Source: Pseudomonas sp. (GTDB taxonomy: Bacteria; Pseudomonadota; Gammaproteobacteria; Pseudomonadales; Pseudomonadaceae). From it: a stretch of 64,000 nt of DNA. Positions within the stretch are counted from its first letter, which is position 1. Each line of letters begins with the position of its first letter. The stretch is from positions 1 through 64,000 of the forward strand of contig NZ_JAQGNX010000184.1 of NCBI RefSeq assembly GCF_028293835.1. Reading direction: 5' to 3'. The notes beneath the pieces were generated by a model. That model made no database searches, was not told the origin of the DNA, and saw only the letters and a program-made list of their open reading frames with translations. Below, in pieces: positions 19,503-30,080 of the stretch. A program made the translations under genes and the position numbers.

Positions 19503-20591
19503 TCAGTAGGGAAATCCCTGTGAAAGTTCGTCGGGCGTTTGGTTGGCTATTAGACCGTCTAAATAATTCGACAGTTTTAAGGCCGAGGCATCCCATGAAT
19601 ACCTGGCGGAGTTAACCAACCCTTCCGCTCTTAGCCTTTGACGTAACGCTTGATTGGTGAGTATTTCAGCCATCGCCCCGGCGATGCTTGAGACGTCCAG
19701 CGGATCAAAAAAAACGGCACTTTTTTGCATGATTTCCGGTAAAGAGGCTGCGTTAGAGCTAATGACAGGGCAGCCACAGGCTTGGGCTTCGATGGCGGGT
19801 AGTCCAAAGCCCTCATACAGGGAGGGCACGACTAAAGCATATGCCCCCTGGTATTGATCGAGCAATTCAGCATCGCTAATCCGGCCGAGCAATTTTACCT
19901 GGTGTTGGGACGCTTCAGTAGACAGTTCAACGTGCGCAAAGCTTTTGTTATGACCACCGACAATTCTTAACTCCACATCAAACAGGTGCCGAATCTGGTT
20001 AAATGCCTGTAGCAGATTAGCAAAATTCTTATGGGGTGCAGGCGTAGAGACTGCCAGAAGAAAGCTGGAATCCCTTACTTCCTGGGGCTCAGCGAAAATT
20101 TTGCTCGGCGCGTTGCCGATTACCATTATTTTATCCATCGGGTAATTATAATAATTAGAGATTTCCGTCGCCGAAAATTGACTGACTGTTATTAAAGACC
20201 TGATGTTTCGAAGAAGAATCGGTGTCATCAATTTATACGTTGAGCGAAAAGCACGAGAATAACTTTCCGGGTGCCGTATATAACTAATGTCGTGGTGCGT
20301 GGCAACTTGGTTCTTGTATAGAATGGGGGCGGTATTAGTAAGCGTCACCAACAGCGGACTTCCCAGGGTGTGCAAGTAACGCGGCAACTCAAGCTGCTCC
20401 CAGAGATGCCCGCTAAACCGTCCGAAGGTCTGTATGCCCAGCTTCTTGGCCCCGGCATGATTGACAATGTTCATTGGCGCGACGAAAACGATGTCTGTCC
20501 GTAGCCGATTAAGTTCGTAACAAATTTGTTCGGCAAAGCGTTGAACGCCGGTTGTTTCCTGACATAGAAATCGTGCGTTGATCACTATCAT
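19503..20591 (-). CDS. Glycosyltransferase family 4-like protein
   Basis: MIVINARFLCQETTGVQRFAEQ...VVPSLYEGFGLPAIEAQACGCPVISSNAASLPE; ATG at 20591 preferred over the ORF-track start. Confidence 0.9.
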   Translation of the reverse strand: MIVINARFLCQETTGVQRFAEQICYELNRLRTDIVFVAPMNIVNHAGAKKLGIQTFGRFSGHLWEQLELPRYLHTLGSPLLVTLTNTAPILYKNQVATHHDISYIRHPESYSRAFRSTYKLMTPILLRNIRSLITVSQFSATEISNYYNYPMDKIMVIGNAPSKIFAEPQEVRDSSFLLAVSTPAPHKNFANLLQAFNQIRHLFDVELRIVGGHNKSFAHVELSTEASQHQVKLLGRISDAELLDQYQGAYALVVPSLYEGFGLPAIEAQACGCPVISSNAASLPEIMQKSAVFFDPLDVSSIAGAMAEILTNQALRQRLRAEGLVNSARYSWDASALKLSNYLDGLIANQTPDELSQGFPY

Positions 20592-20910
20592 AAAGGCCTC
20601 TTGTTCGCTCAATGGGCAGAGGTATGGCGAAACTCCTTCTCCGTAGGAACTCGGAGTCTTTTGCGTCGAGATTGTTCTATCATTGCGATGAATGGTGCGT
20701 TCATGGCCGAGCTTCAGACGGATGAACGAAGATGAACAACCGACCTTGCAGCCGGGTTGGCTCTCATCAAACAACGCATAAATTATTGACCTGAAAATAA
20801 TCGTACGGGTACTGTGTTTGCTGTGAGACAGCGCGGCGTCGGAGACGTGGCGGAACCTCCTACAGAGACTGTATTGCAAGGCGATAGCGATTGCGCCACT
20901 AGCAACGAAA

Positions 20911-21495
20911 CTATAGCCACATCGGCACAACCGATCCCACCACCAGCACACCCAATGTCATGTTTAACACTCGCCATTGCCTATCAGTGCGCAGTATCCG
21001 CGCCAGCAGCAATCCCGCCAGGCACCAAATAACCAACGACACCGTAGCCGCGATACCAAATAGCCCAGCCATTTGCGCAGGCCCGCTGGCGAGTGCGGCA
21101 AAGGACGCCGCAGCACTCAAGGTCATGGCCCAGCCTTTTGGGTTGTGCCAGAGCATCCAGGCGCCGCCGATGAGGCTGGTGGGTTTGGCCAGCCCTGAAC
21201 TTAGATTCGGTGCGCCGCTTAGGCCTATTCTCAACGCCAGCCAGATCAAGTAGATCGAGCCGATGGTTTTCATGGCGAGTTGTAGCGACGGTGCGGCCAA
21301 TAAAACGCCCGCCAGCCCCAAAGAGGTGGCCGCAGCCATGGACGCCAGACCCAAAGCGATGCCCGCGATCAGGGGTATGGAACGGCGAAAGCCGAAGTGT
21401 GCGCCTGAGGCGGTTGCGAGTGTTGTTGCACCGCCCGGTGTGATCGTTGAAATGACGGCAAAAGCGGCCAGCGGCCAGAAACTCTCAAATCCCAT
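20911..21495 (-). CDS. LysE family translocator
   Basis: TPGGATTLATASGAHFGFRRSIPLIAGIALG with six-TM pattern. Confidence 0.88.
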   Translation of the reverse strand: MGFESFWPLAAFAVISTITPGGATTLATASGAHFGFRRSIPLIAGIALGLASMAAATSLGLAGVLLAAPSLQLAMKTIGSIYLIWLALRIGLSGAPNLSSGLAKPTSLIGGAWMLWHNPKGWAMTLSAAASFAALASGPAQMAGLFGIAATVSLVIWCLAGLLLARILRTDRQWRVLNMTLGVLVVGSVVPMWL

Positions 21496-21621
21496 AATGC
21501 GCTCGCTTTACCCGACTGCCTGAGGATCAGCGAGGCTAGTCCAGCGGTAGGGATCGCGATAACGAATATTGCTGATGCCAGGCATTAGGTCTGCTAATAC
21601 CCGGCAATGAGTCTGAATCTC

Positions 21622-22995
21622 TTACGTCACCACTCGGTAGCAGGGCACATAGGCTGCGCCGCCGGGAAGCTTCATTCGGTGTTGTGCAACGAAGGCCTGC
21701 AGCAGATGGTCCAGGGGTTCCATCACGGCAGCGTCGCCATGTATTTCATAGGGCCCGTGTTCTTCGATCAAACGGATGCCTTTGTCTTTAACGTTGCCCG
21801 CCACGATCCCGGAAAACGCCCGACGCAAATTCGCCGCCAGTTCATGAGGGGGCAGGTCGCGGCTTAATTTCAAGCTGGCCATGTTCTCATGGGTTGGATC
21901 GAATGGACGCTGAAAGCCTTCGTCGATTCTCAGCAGCCAGTTGAAATGGAACGCGTCGTTACGTTCGCGTCGGAACTGTTTTACCTCCTTGAGCGCAAGG
22001 GTCATTTCCCGCGCGACCTTGACCGGGTCGTCAATAATGATCTGGTAGCGGCTTTGCGCTGCTTCGCCCAATGTGGCGCCAACGAAATTGTGCAATTGTT
22101 GCAGATACGGTGCGGCGTGTTTTGGCCCCGTCAGAATCACCGGGAACGGCAAGTTTTGGTTGTCCGGGTGCATCAGGATGCCCAGCAGGTAAAGAAACTC
22201 TTCTGCCGTGCCGGCGCCGCCTGGAAAGATGATGATGCCATGGCCGACACGGACAAAGGCTTCCAGGCGTTTCTCGATGTCCGGCAAAATCACCAGTTCG
22301 TTGACAATCGGGTTAGGCGCTTCGGCAGCAATGATGCCCGGCTCGGTCAAGCCCAAGTAGCGACCGCCGCTGATTCGTTGTTTGGCGTGAGCAATGGTCG
22401 CGCCCTTCATCGGACCCTTCATGACCCCAGGGCCACAACCGGTACAGATGTCCAGGCTGCGCAGGCCCAGCTCATGGCCGACTTTTTTGGTGTATTTGTA
22501 TTCTTCTGTGTTAATCGAGTGGCCGCCCCAACACACGACGATCTTCGGCTCGACACCGGGGCGCAGGGTGCGGGCGTTACGCAATAGGTGAAAAACGTAG
22601 TCGGTGATGCCTTGTGAGCTTTCAAGGTCGATACGCGGGCTGTCCAGCTCGTTTTCGGTGTACACGATGTCACGCAGGGCGCAAAACAGCATTTCCCGGG
22701 TACTGGCGATCATCTCGCCGTCGACGAACGCGTCGGCAGGTGCGTTAAGCAATTCCAGGCGCACGCCGCGGTCTTGCTGATGGATGCGCACTTCAAAACT
22801 TTCATACGCCTCAAGAATGGTCTTGGCGTTATCAACATGGGCACCTGTATTGAGGATTGCCAAGGCGCATTGGCGGAATAATGTATAGATGCTGCCTGAA
22901 CCGGCTTCGCTCAGTTGCTGAACTTCGCGCTGGGACAATGTTTCCAGGCTGCCCTTGGGGCTGACAGAAGCGTTGATGACTTGTCTTGAAACCAT
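21622..22995 (-). CDS. ppnN: Nucleotide 5'-monophosphate nucleosidase (LOG family)
   Basis: Full-length match to the PpnN/YgdH pattern; LOG motifs GPGVMKGPMKGA and FPGGAGTAEEFLYLLG. Confidence 0.9.
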   Translation of the reverse strand: MVSRQVINASVSPKGSLETLSQREVQQLSEAGSGSIYTLFRQCALAILNTGAHVDNAKTILEAYESFEVRIHQQDRGVRLELLNAPADAFVDGEMIASTREMLFCALRDIVYTENELDSPRIDLESSQGITDYVFHLLRNARTLRPGVEPKIVVCWGGHSINTEEYKYTKKVGHELGLRSLDICTGCGPGVMKGPMKGATIAHAKQRISGGRYLGLTEPGIIAAEAPNPIVNELVILPDIEKRLEAFVRVGHGIIIFPGGAGTAEEFLYLLGILMHPDNQNLPFPVILTGPKHAAPYLQQLHNFVGATLGEAAQSRYQIIIDDPVKVAREMTLALKEVKQFRRERNDAFHFNWLLRIDEGFQRPFDPTHENMASLKLSRDLPPHELAANLRRAFSGIVAGNVKDKGIRLIEEHGPYEIHGDAAVMEPLDHLLQAFVAQHRMKLPGGAAYVPCYRVVT

Positions 22996-23256
22996 TCTAA
23001 ATTCCCTGAAAACGAAGCAACCGAGCCAAAACGGTGTTCAGTTGCATCAAAAAAGTGAGCGCCGATAGGTAACCGCGCGTCGGGCATTTTCTCCGGGTGC
23101 CAGGCGCGAATGCAAACAGTGTGTGTGGTCCCTCGGTGGCGCGCTGTCTCCCGGCGTAGGAAAGAGCGACCGATTAGCTGTGTGTTTGACCCTTGCTACA
23201 GGTGATAATGCCACACGGTTTAGTCATTACCTTACCCCTGGAGTTCGGCAGCAGTG

Positions 23257-23781
23257 ATGTTCGAAATAAAACAACTGAATCCTGAAGTCTATCGCCAGCA
23301 AACACGGCGCAGCACGTTAATAATAGCCGTGATGTTTGCGGTGTTGGCGGTGGCGTTTTCCAGCATCGCGGTGATGCTGTTCGGCGAGACGGGGGGTGAT
23401 AATTTTCGGTTCAATGCAGCGGGTGTTATTGCTGGCCTGCTGCTGACCATTGCCTTGGTGCGCGTGCAATTTTGGTCGCAGCCGTGGATGGCGCCAGCGG
23501 TCTACGGCTGGCAGCTCAAGCGCAACCTGATGAAAATCACCAACGCCATGCACCACGTGACCGCTGGGGTGGAAATCAACGATCCGGCAGCAATGAAATT
23601 GTTGCGTTTCTACCATCTTGGAATAACCCAGATGCATGTACTGGATGCGAACTCCAGTGCCCACCTACAGATGATCCAGGAGATAGATCAGCATCAGCAG
23701 CGCCTGGTCGCACTGGCAATCGATCCCGATCAGTTTCGACTGGACCCCGCATGGATTGATGCCGTGAAACGTCGGAACTGA
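23257..23781 (+). CDS. DUF3087 family membrane protein
   Basis: MFEIKQLNPEVYRQQTRRSTLIIAVMFAVLAV...; two TM segments then soluble helical domain. Confidence 0.8.
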   Translation: MFEIKQLNPEVYRQQTRRSTLIIAVMFAVLAVAFSSIAVMLFGETGGDNFRFNAAGVIAGLLLTIALVRVQFWSQPWMAPAVYGWQLKRNLMKITNAMHHVTAGVEINDPAAMKLLRFYHLGITQMHVLDANSSAHLQMIQEIDQHQQRLVALAIDPDQFRLDPAWIDAVKRRN

Positions 23782-23818
23782 AGGTCAAACCAGACAGGTT
23801 GTATCTTGCCGGATGTAA

Positions 23819-24049
23819 TCAATACGGCACCAAGTTCCAGGTCACTCCGGAAATGCCCGCCTGGATGGCATTTAACCGAACAACCTGGGTTGCGTTCCGA
23901 ACATCACTTTGTCCATACGCCAGATCAATTTTTGAATGCAGCGACGCGTAGTACCACGCGTCTTCTTCTGACATTCGTGTATCAATCTGCACGAACCGCT
24001 TCGCTTCGCCTTTATGGCAATAGCTGATTTCATAGCGTTTGTGTTTCAT
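23819..24049 (-). CDS. Small hypothetical protein (76 aa)
   Basis: MKHKRYEISYCHKGEAKRFVQIDTRMSEEDAWYYASLHSKID. Confidence 0.6.
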   Translation of the reverse strand: MKHKRYEISYCHKGEAKRFVQIDTRMSEEDAWYYASLHSKIDLAYGQSDVRNATQVVRLNAIQAGISGVTWNLVPY

Positions 24050-24161
24050 CAGTCGCCTCTCCAAGTCGAGAGTGTGACCGTCAAGACAAACTGTCAGTTC
24101 AAACTAAATGACCGGGATTGGTGGCCTGTGGGTTTTCTGCCATGCTGCGGTTGGTCTTCCT

Positions 24162-24326
24162 GACATTCGTGTGGAATCGGCCCGATTGATGATGAAAACC
24201 GGGCGACATTCCATCGACGCGGTGGCCGCTGACCGCGGTGTTGGCGATCGCGAACGCATGCGCAGAGCCTTCCTGCGAGCATTTGGCCAGCCGCAACGAA
24301 TGATCCAGCGGGCCAACCGTAGTTAA
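24162..24326 (+). pseudogene. Remnant of a GlxA-type AraC-family regulator (C-terminal HTH only)
   Basis: DIRVESARLMMKTGRHSIDAVAADRGVGDRERMRRAFLRAFGQPQRMIQRANR resembles the C-terminal HTH; no N-terminal domain upstream. Confidence 0.65.
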
Positions 24327-24350
24327 GTCAGTCATCCACCGTGCTTGGAC

Positions 24351-25187
24351 TCAAGCACCCAGGTTGAAGGTGGCAGGATCGGGGCCCAGACGCTTGCCTT
24401 GCTCGATGGCGGCAATGGCAGCCATGTCTTCAGCACTGAGTTCAAAATCAAACACTGCAAAGTTCTGAACGATGCGCCCCGGGTTGCTGGAGCGCGGTAT
24501 GACGATATGACCGGTTTGTAAATGCCAGCGCAGAATGACTTGCGCCACGGTTCTACCGTGATGGGCAGCAATGCCTTTCAAAGTCAGTTGATTAAGCAGC
24601 TCACCCCCTTGTCCAAGCGGGCTCCAGGATTCAGTGTGAATGCCTTGGGATTGGCAGAACTCAACCAGGTCGTGCTGCACGAAATCCGGGTGGATCTCAA
24701 TTTGGTTGAGCGCCGGTTTCACGCCGGTATCGCCAATGATTCGCTCCAGGTGCTCGGCGTTGAAGTTGCACACACCGATTGAACCTACACGACCTTGTTT
24801 CTGTAACTGGACCAATGCGCGCCAACTGGAGGGGTACGCATTCTTGCTCGGCAGCGGCCAGTGGATCAGGTACAAGTCGACCTTTTCCAGCCCCATCAAT
24901 TTAAGGCTCGCATCGTATGCACGCAGGGTGCTGTCGAAACCCTGGTCGGCGTTCCACAGTTTGGTAGTGACGAAAATCTCATCGCGGGGCACATCGCTTT
25001 CGGCAATGGCGCGACCGACACCGGCTTCATTGCCGTAGATCATGGCGGTATCGATGTGTCGGTAGCCAGCGGCCAGTGCAGCGGCCGATGAAGCAAAGGC
25101 TTGCTCGTCGCTAAGCTGCCATACCCCAAGGCCCAGTTGAGGGATTTGTACGCCATCGTTCAGCGTGATCAGCGGAGCGTGTGACAT
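24351..25187 (-). CDS. Aldo/keto reductase
   Basis: LGLGVWQLSDEQA...GYRHIDTAMIYGNEAGVGRAI; KVDLYLIHWPLP; ATG at 25187 preferred. Confidence 0.94.
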   Translation of the reverse strand: MSHAPLITLNDGVQIPQLGLGVWQLSDEQAFASSAAALAAGYRHIDTAMIYGNEAGVGRAIAESDVPRDEIFVTTKLWNADQGFDSTLRAYDASLKLMGLEKVDLYLIHWPLPSKNAYPSSWRALVQLQKQGRVGSIGVCNFNAEHLERIIGDTGVKPALNQIEIHPDFVQHDLVEFCQSQGIHTESWSPLGQGGELLNQLTLKGIAAHHGRTVAQVILRWHLQTGHIVIPRSSNPGRIVQNFAVFDFELSAEDMAAIAAIEQGKRLGPDPATFNLGA

Positions 25188-25374
25188 AGATAATAATCCT
25201 GCATCGGAGAGCGGAAGCGCATGGGCGCAAGCATACGCCCAATCGCTAAACAGCATGGACGCCCAAAGAAGTTGAGACTTCCGCTCAGGCTGCAGGGTTC
25301 AATGTATATCTGGGCGCCGCGCTATCGCGCAGCAAACACAAAACCTTCGGCAGCTCCTGCAATTCTGCGTGGAT

Positions 25375-26277
25375 TCAGGCTTTTGGTTCGTCGCCGCGAA
25401 TCGAGAAATTCGCCATGTGCTCCAACCCTTTAATCAGTGCCGAATGGTCCCATTGACTGCCACCTATCGCCGCGCACGTGCTGAATACTTGCTGAGCATT
25501 GGCGGTGTTTGGCAGGTTCAGGTTTAGCTCCTTGGCGCCTTCGAGTGCCAGGTTCAGGTCTTTTTGATGCAGGGCGATACGGAAGCCCGGGTTGAAGGTG
25601 CCTTTGATCATGCGATCACCGTGCACTTCGAGAATCTTCGAGCTGGCGAATCCCCCCATCAAAGCTTCACGGACCTTGGCGGGGTCGGCACCGTTTTTGG
25701 CGGCGAATAATAACGCTTCAGCCACGGCCTGGATGTTCAACGCAACAATGATCTGGTTGGCGACTTTGGCGGTTTGGCCGTCGCCGTTGCCGCCGACCAA
25801 CGTGATGTTTTTGCCCATGGTTTGCAGCAGCGGCAGGGCACGTTCAAACGTATCCTGACTGCCGCCGACCATGATGCTCAGGGTGGCGGCCTTGGCGCCG
25901 ACTTCACCACCGGAAACCGGCGCGTCGAGGTATTGCGCGCCAGTGGCATTGATTTTCTCGGCAAAGACTTTGGTGGCTGAGGGTGAGATCGAACTCATGT
26001 CGATCACCACTTTGCCTTCGGTCGTGCCTTCAGCGATGCCGTTTTCGCCAAACAACACCGTGTCGACGTAAGGGGTGTCAGGCAGCATGACGATGATGAA
26101 TTCTGCTGCTTCAGCGACGGCTTTCGGGCTGCGCAACACTTGGGCGCCGCCTTCAGCCAGCGAGGCGGGCGGTGTGCTGTGATGGTCTGACAACAGCACG
26201 GTGTGCCCGGCCTTTAGCAGGTTTTGCGCCATAGGCAGACCCATGATGCCGGTGCCGATAAATCCAATTGTTGCCAT
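25375..26277 (-). CDS. glxR: 2-hydroxy-3-oxopropionate (tartronate semialdehyde) reductase
   Basis: GFIGTGIMGLPMAQNLLKAGH; DAPVSGGEVGAKAATLSIMVGG; next to hyi and gcl. Confidence 0.93.
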   Translation of the reverse strand: MATIGFIGTGIMGLPMAQNLLKAGHTVLLSDHHSTPPASLAEGGAQVLRSPKAVAEAAEFIIVMLPDTPYVDTVLFGENGIAEGTTEGKVVIDMSSISPSATKVFAEKINATGAQYLDAPVSGGEVGAKAATLSIMVGGSQDTFERALPLLQTMGKNITLVGGNGDGQTAKVANQIIVALNIQAVAEALLFAAKNGADPAKVREALMGGFASSKILEVHGDRMIKGTFNPGFRIALHQKDLNLALEGAKELNLNLPNTANAQQVFSTCAAIGGSQWDHSALIKGLEHMANFSIRGDEPKA

Positions 26278-26344
26278 GATGGTGATCCTTTTGAAGTTGC
26301 CGGGCGACGTTCAATTCACCCAAAATTCGGACTGGACGCAGATC

Positions 26345-26423
26345 CTGTAGGAGCCAACGTGTTGGCGAGGCATCTGCCGGGCATACCCATTACATCGCCT
26401 CGCCAACACCTTGGCGCCTACAG
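26345..26423. repeat. Paired inverted REP-like element (BIME) between hyi and glxR
   Basis: CTGTAGGAGCCAACGTGTTGGCGAGG ... CCTCGCCAACACCTTGGCGCCTACAG. Confidence 0.85.
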
Positions 26424-26439
26424 CGGAACTGATAGTTCT

Positions 26440-27222
26440 CTAAACCACGTTATACGTTTTCAACCAGCCCAAACCGGCTTCGGTAGTGGTCAGTGGTTTG
26501 TATTCGCAACCGACCCAGCCTTGGTAACCAATGCGGTCCAGGTGTTCGAACAGGAAGTGATAGTTGATTTCGCCGGTGCCAGGCTCGTGGCGGCCAGGGT
26601 TATCCGCCAGTTGCACATGTTGGATCACTGGCAGGTGTGTTTGCAGGGTGCGCGCCAGGTCGCCTTCCATAATTTGCATGTGGTAGATGTCGTATTGCAG
26701 CGCCAGGTTCTTGCTGCCGACTTTTTCCCGAATAGCCAGTGCCTGACGCGTGGTGTTCAGATAGAAACCGGGAATATCCAGCGTATTGATCATCTCCATG
26801 ATCAAGCTCAGGCCAACCGCTTCCAGCTTGTCTGCGGCGTATTTCAGGTTGGCGATGAAGGTGTTTTCGATCAACTCATCACTGCCCTCTGCTGGACGAA
26901 TACCCGCCAGGCAGTTGACTTGCGTGTTACCCAACACCTGCGCATAAGCAATGGCCAGATCAACCCCAGCGCGAAATTCCTCCACCCGGTCCGGGTGGCA
27001 CGCAATGCCTCGTTCACCTTTGGCCCAGTCACCTGCAGGCAGATTAAACAGCACTTGGGTCAGTCCGTTGGCCGCCAGCCGCTCTTTGATTTGCGCCGAG
27101 TTGAACTCGTAGGGAAACAGGTATTCAACGCCGGTAAAACCTGCCGCCGCAGCAGCGTCGAAGCGTTGCAGGAAATCTTGTTCGGTGAACAGCATGGACA
27201 AGTTGGCGCATAAACGTGGCAT
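26440..27222 (-). CDS. hyi: Hydroxypyruvate isomerase
   Basis: MPRLCANLSMLFTEQDFLQRFDAAAAAGFTGVEYLFPYEF; ATG at 27222 preferred. Confidence 0.94.
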   Translation of the reverse strand: MPRLCANLSMLFTEQDFLQRFDAAAAAGFTGVEYLFPYEFNSAQIKERLAANGLTQVLFNLPAGDWAKGERGIACHPDRVEEFRAGVDLAIAYAQVLGNTQVNCLAGIRPAEGSDELIENTFIANLKYAADKLEAVGLSLIMEMINTLDIPGFYLNTTRQALAIREKVGSKNLALQYDIYHMQIMEGDLARTLQTHLPVIQHVQLADNPGRHEPGTGEINYHFLFEHLDRIGYQGWVGCEYKPLTTTEAGLGWLKTYNVV

Positions 27223-27249
27223 GGTTGAATCCTCAATCAAAACGGTAGA

Positions 27250-29025
27250 TCAGTCCATCAGGCTGACAGATGTGGGAGCGTCGGCGCGAGACTCTGCCAA
27301 CGCTTCGAATTCGTTTATTGCATTGATTTCTGTGCCCATGGAAATGTTGGTCACGCGCTCCAGAATCACCTCGACGACCACCGGCACGCTGTACTGCTGC
27401 ATCAGCGCCCGGGCTTCAGCGAAGGCCGCTTGCAGGTGCGCCGCATCAGTGACGCGAATGGCTTTACAGCCCAGGCCTTCAGCGACGGCGACGTGGTCTA
27501 CGCCATAGCCTTCGAGTTCCGGCGCATTGATATTATCGAAGGCCAGTTGCACACAGAAATCCATGTCAAAGCCCCGCTGTGCCTGTCGGATCAAGCCCAG
27601 ATACGAGTTATTCACCACCACGTGTATGTACGGCAGTTTGAACTGCGCACCCACGGCCAGTTCTTCAATCATGAATTGGAAATCATAGTCTCCCGACAGC
27701 GCCACCACAGTGCGTGAAGGATCGGCCTTAGCCACGCCCAGGGCCGCTGGAATAGTCCAACCCAACGGTCCGGCTTGACCGCAATTGATCCAATGCCGTG
27801 GTTTGTAAACGTGTAGAAATTGTGCGCCGGCGATCTGCGAAAGACCAATGGTGGTGACGTAGCATGTGTCCTTGCCGAAGAACCGGTTCATCTCTTCGTA
27901 CACCCGCTGCGGCTTGACCGGCACGTTGTCGAAGTGGGTCTTGCGTTGCAGCGTGCGCTTGCGTTCCTGACAACTGCTCAGCCAGGCGCTGCGGTTTTTC
28001 AGGGTCCCGGCAACATGCATTTCCCGAGCGACTTCGAGGAACATTTCCAGTGCCGCGCCTGCGTCCGAGACGATGCCCAGATCCGGCATCAAAACCCGGC
28101 CAATTTGCGTCGGTTCGATGTCGATGTGAATGAATTTACGCCCTTCGCTGTACACCGAAACGGTGCCGGTGTGACGGTTGGCCCAGCGGTTGCCGATGCC
28201 CAATACCAGATCCGATTCCAGCAGCGTGGCGTTACCGTAGCGGTGCGAGGTTTGCAACCCCACCATGCCCGCCATTTGCGGGTGATCATCGGGTATGGTG
28301 CCCCAGCCCATGAGCGTTGGAATCACGGGAATACCGGTCAGTTCGGCGAACTCCACCAAGGCTGCCGAGGCGTCGGCGTTGATAATCCCACCACCAGCAA
28401 CGATCAATGGACGCTCTGATTGATTAAGCATCGCCAGGGCTTTTTCCACCTGCTTGCGGCTGGCCCGTGGTTTGACGATGGGCAGCGGCTCGTAAGCGTC
28501 GATATCGAACTCGATGTCAGCCATCTGCACGTCGAACGGCAGGTCGATCAATACCGGACCGGGGCGACCGCTGCGCATCAATTGGAAGGCTTTCTGGAAC
28601 ACATAGGGTACTTGCCCCGGCTCCATGACCGTGGTTGCCCACTTGCATACCGGCGCAGCAATGCTGGCTATGTCCACCGCCTGGAAGTCTTCTTTATGCA
28701 GGCGGGCGCGAGGTGCCTGGCCGGTGATGCACAAGATAGGGATCGAGTCTGCCGAGGCGGAGTACAAGCCAGTGATCATGTCGGTGCCGGCCGGGCCTGA
28801 AGTGCCGATGCACACGCCGATGTTGCCAGCAACTGCTCGGGTGTAACCCTCTGCCATGTGCGAAGCGCCTTCGACGTGACGTGCCAGCACGTGGTCGATG
28901 CCACCGAGTTTCTTCAACGCGGCGTACAAAGGATTGATCGCTGCGCCGGGGATTCCGAACGCGGTGTCGATCCCCTCGCGTTGCATCACCAGTACGGCAG
29001 CTTCGATAGCGCGCATGACAGTCAT
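27250..29025 (-). CDS. gcl: Glyoxylate carboligase
   Basis: [42 protein letters not shown] enzyme motifs; ATG at 29025 gives 591 aa. Confidence 0.96.
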   Translation of the reverse strand: MTVMRAIEAAVLVMQREGIDTAFGIPGAAINPLYAALKKLGGIDHVLARHVEGASHMAEGYTRAVAGNIGVCIGTSGPAGTDMITGLYSASADSIPILCITGQAPRARLHKEDFQAVDIASIAAPVCKWATTVMEPGQVPYVFQKAFQLMRSGRPGPVLIDLPFDVQMADIEFDIDAYEPLPIVKPRASRKQVEKALAMLNQSERPLIVAGGGIINADASAALVEFAELTGIPVIPTLMGWGTIPDDHPQMAGMVGLQTSHRYGNATLLESDLVLGIGNRWANRHTGTVSVYSEGRKFIHIDIEPTQIGRVLMPDLGIVSDAGAALEMFLEVAREMHVAGTLKNRSAWLSSCQERKRTLQRKTHFDNVPVKPQRVYEEMNRFFGKDTCYVTTIGLSQIAGAQFLHVYKPRHWINCGQAGPLGWTIPAALGVAKADPSRTVVALSGDYDFQFMIEELAVGAQFKLPYIHVVVNNSYLGLIRQAQRGFDMDFCVQLAFDNINAPELEGYGVDHVAVAEGLGCKAIRVTDAAHLQAAFAEARALMQQYSVPVVVEVILERVTNISMGTEINAINEFEALAESRADAPTSVSLMD

Positions 29026-29133
29026 TTGGTAGTCTCCTTGAGTCGATATTATTAGTACCTGGCTAGGGTGCTTTATCAGGAGACGTTTTAGAATTGCCGG
29101 TTTAATCCTTTCTGTCGGTATCAGGAGTATCGA

Positions 29134-30042
29134 ATGGACCGTTACACGGAATTGCACAGTTACGTGCTGGTGGCTGCCAAAGGCAGCTTTGCGGCGGCGG
29201 CGCTGGCTGAGGGAGTGACGCCGGCAATCATGGGCCGACGCCTGTCGGCACTGGAAGATCGGTTGGGCATCAAGCTGATTCACCGTTCTACACGGGGCCT
29301 GACCTTGACCGAATTGGGCGAAACCTACCTGGAGAGCGCCAAGGCGCTGCTGCGGACCTTCGACGATCTTGATGCCAGCGTCAGCGAGAACCAGAGCGCG
29401 GTGCGGGGCCACCTGATGGTGTCGGCGCCTGCCGGTTTCGGGCGTCGGCACGTGGCGCCCCATGCGCCGGAGTTTCAGGCGCGATACCCAGAGCTCAGTT
29501 TGTCGTTCGATTTGACCGATAACGTGATTGATCTGGTGCGTGAAGGCTACGATTTGGCGATTCGTATCGGCGAAGTGCTGGACCCCAACTACGTGGCGAT
29601 CAAGTTGTTCGCCAACCAGCGGGTGGTCTGTGGCTCGCCGGACTACTTCGCCGCCCATGGCTACCCGCACACCCTGGAAGACCTGGCGAAGCACAACTGC
29701 CTGACCTTCAACCTGCAAGGTGGGCAACACCGTGGCTGGACGTTTCAGCGTGACGGCCGACAGGTCGCGGTCAAAGTCGCGGGTAATTTGTACTGCAACG
29801 ACGGCGAGCTGCTGTTTGATTGGGCCAAGCGAGGGTTGGGATTGAGCTGGCGCTCGGTCTGGGAAATTCAGAGCGAACTGGAGAGCGGCGAGTTGGTAAC
29901 CGTGCTGGATGACTACGCGTTGCCCAGCTATGACATTCAAGGTGTTTACCCGCAACAACATTACTTGCCCGCCAAGGTTCGGTTTTTCATTGCCTTCTTG
30001 AAGGAGGTCTACAACCGCCCGAATTACTGGGTTGAATCCTGA
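29134..30042 (+). CDS. LysR family transcriptional regulator
   Basis: [57 protein letters not shown]; divergent from gcl. Confidence 0.94.
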   Translation: MDRYTELHSYVLVAAKGSFAAAALAEGVTPAIMGRRLSALEDRLGIKLIHRSTRGLTLTELGETYLESAKALLRTFDDLDASVSENQSAVRGHLMVSAPAGFGRRHVAPHAPEFQARYPELSLSFDLTDNVIDLVREGYDLAIRIGEVLDPNYVAIKLFANQRVVCGSPDYFAAHGYPHTLEDLAKHNCLTFNLQGGQHRGWTFQRDGRQVAVKVAGNLYCNDGELLFDWAKRGLGLSWRSVWEIQSELESGELVTVLDDYALPSYDIQGVYPQQHYLPAKVRFFIAFLKEVYNRPNYWVES

Positions 30043-30043
30043 A

Positions 30044-30075
30044 CGGCGGTTTGCTGGTTTGAAAGCAAACCGCCG
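30044..30075. terminator. Hairpin between convergent genes, possible bidirectional terminator
   Basis: CGGCGGTTTGC-tggtttgaaa-GCAAACCGCCG perfect 11-bp stem. Confidence 0.55.
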
Positions 30076-30080
30076 GCGGA

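Noticed and set aside
21889-22587. 232-aa plus-strand ORF opposite ppnN
   Set aside because: Mirror ORF; no recognisable motif, while ppnN is full length.
24099-24335. Three overlapping minus-strand ORFs of 60-78 aa
   Set aside because: Antisense to the AraC remnant; no motif or ribosome-binding site.
26224-27213. 329-aa plus-strand ORF opposite glxR 5' end and hyi
   Set aside because: Antisense mirror ORF created by GC-rich codon bias; opposite strand encodes clear hyi.
29026-29961. 312-residue N-terminal extension of the gcl ORF
   Set aside because: Runs antisense through the LysR gene; gcl family start fits the ATG at 29025.
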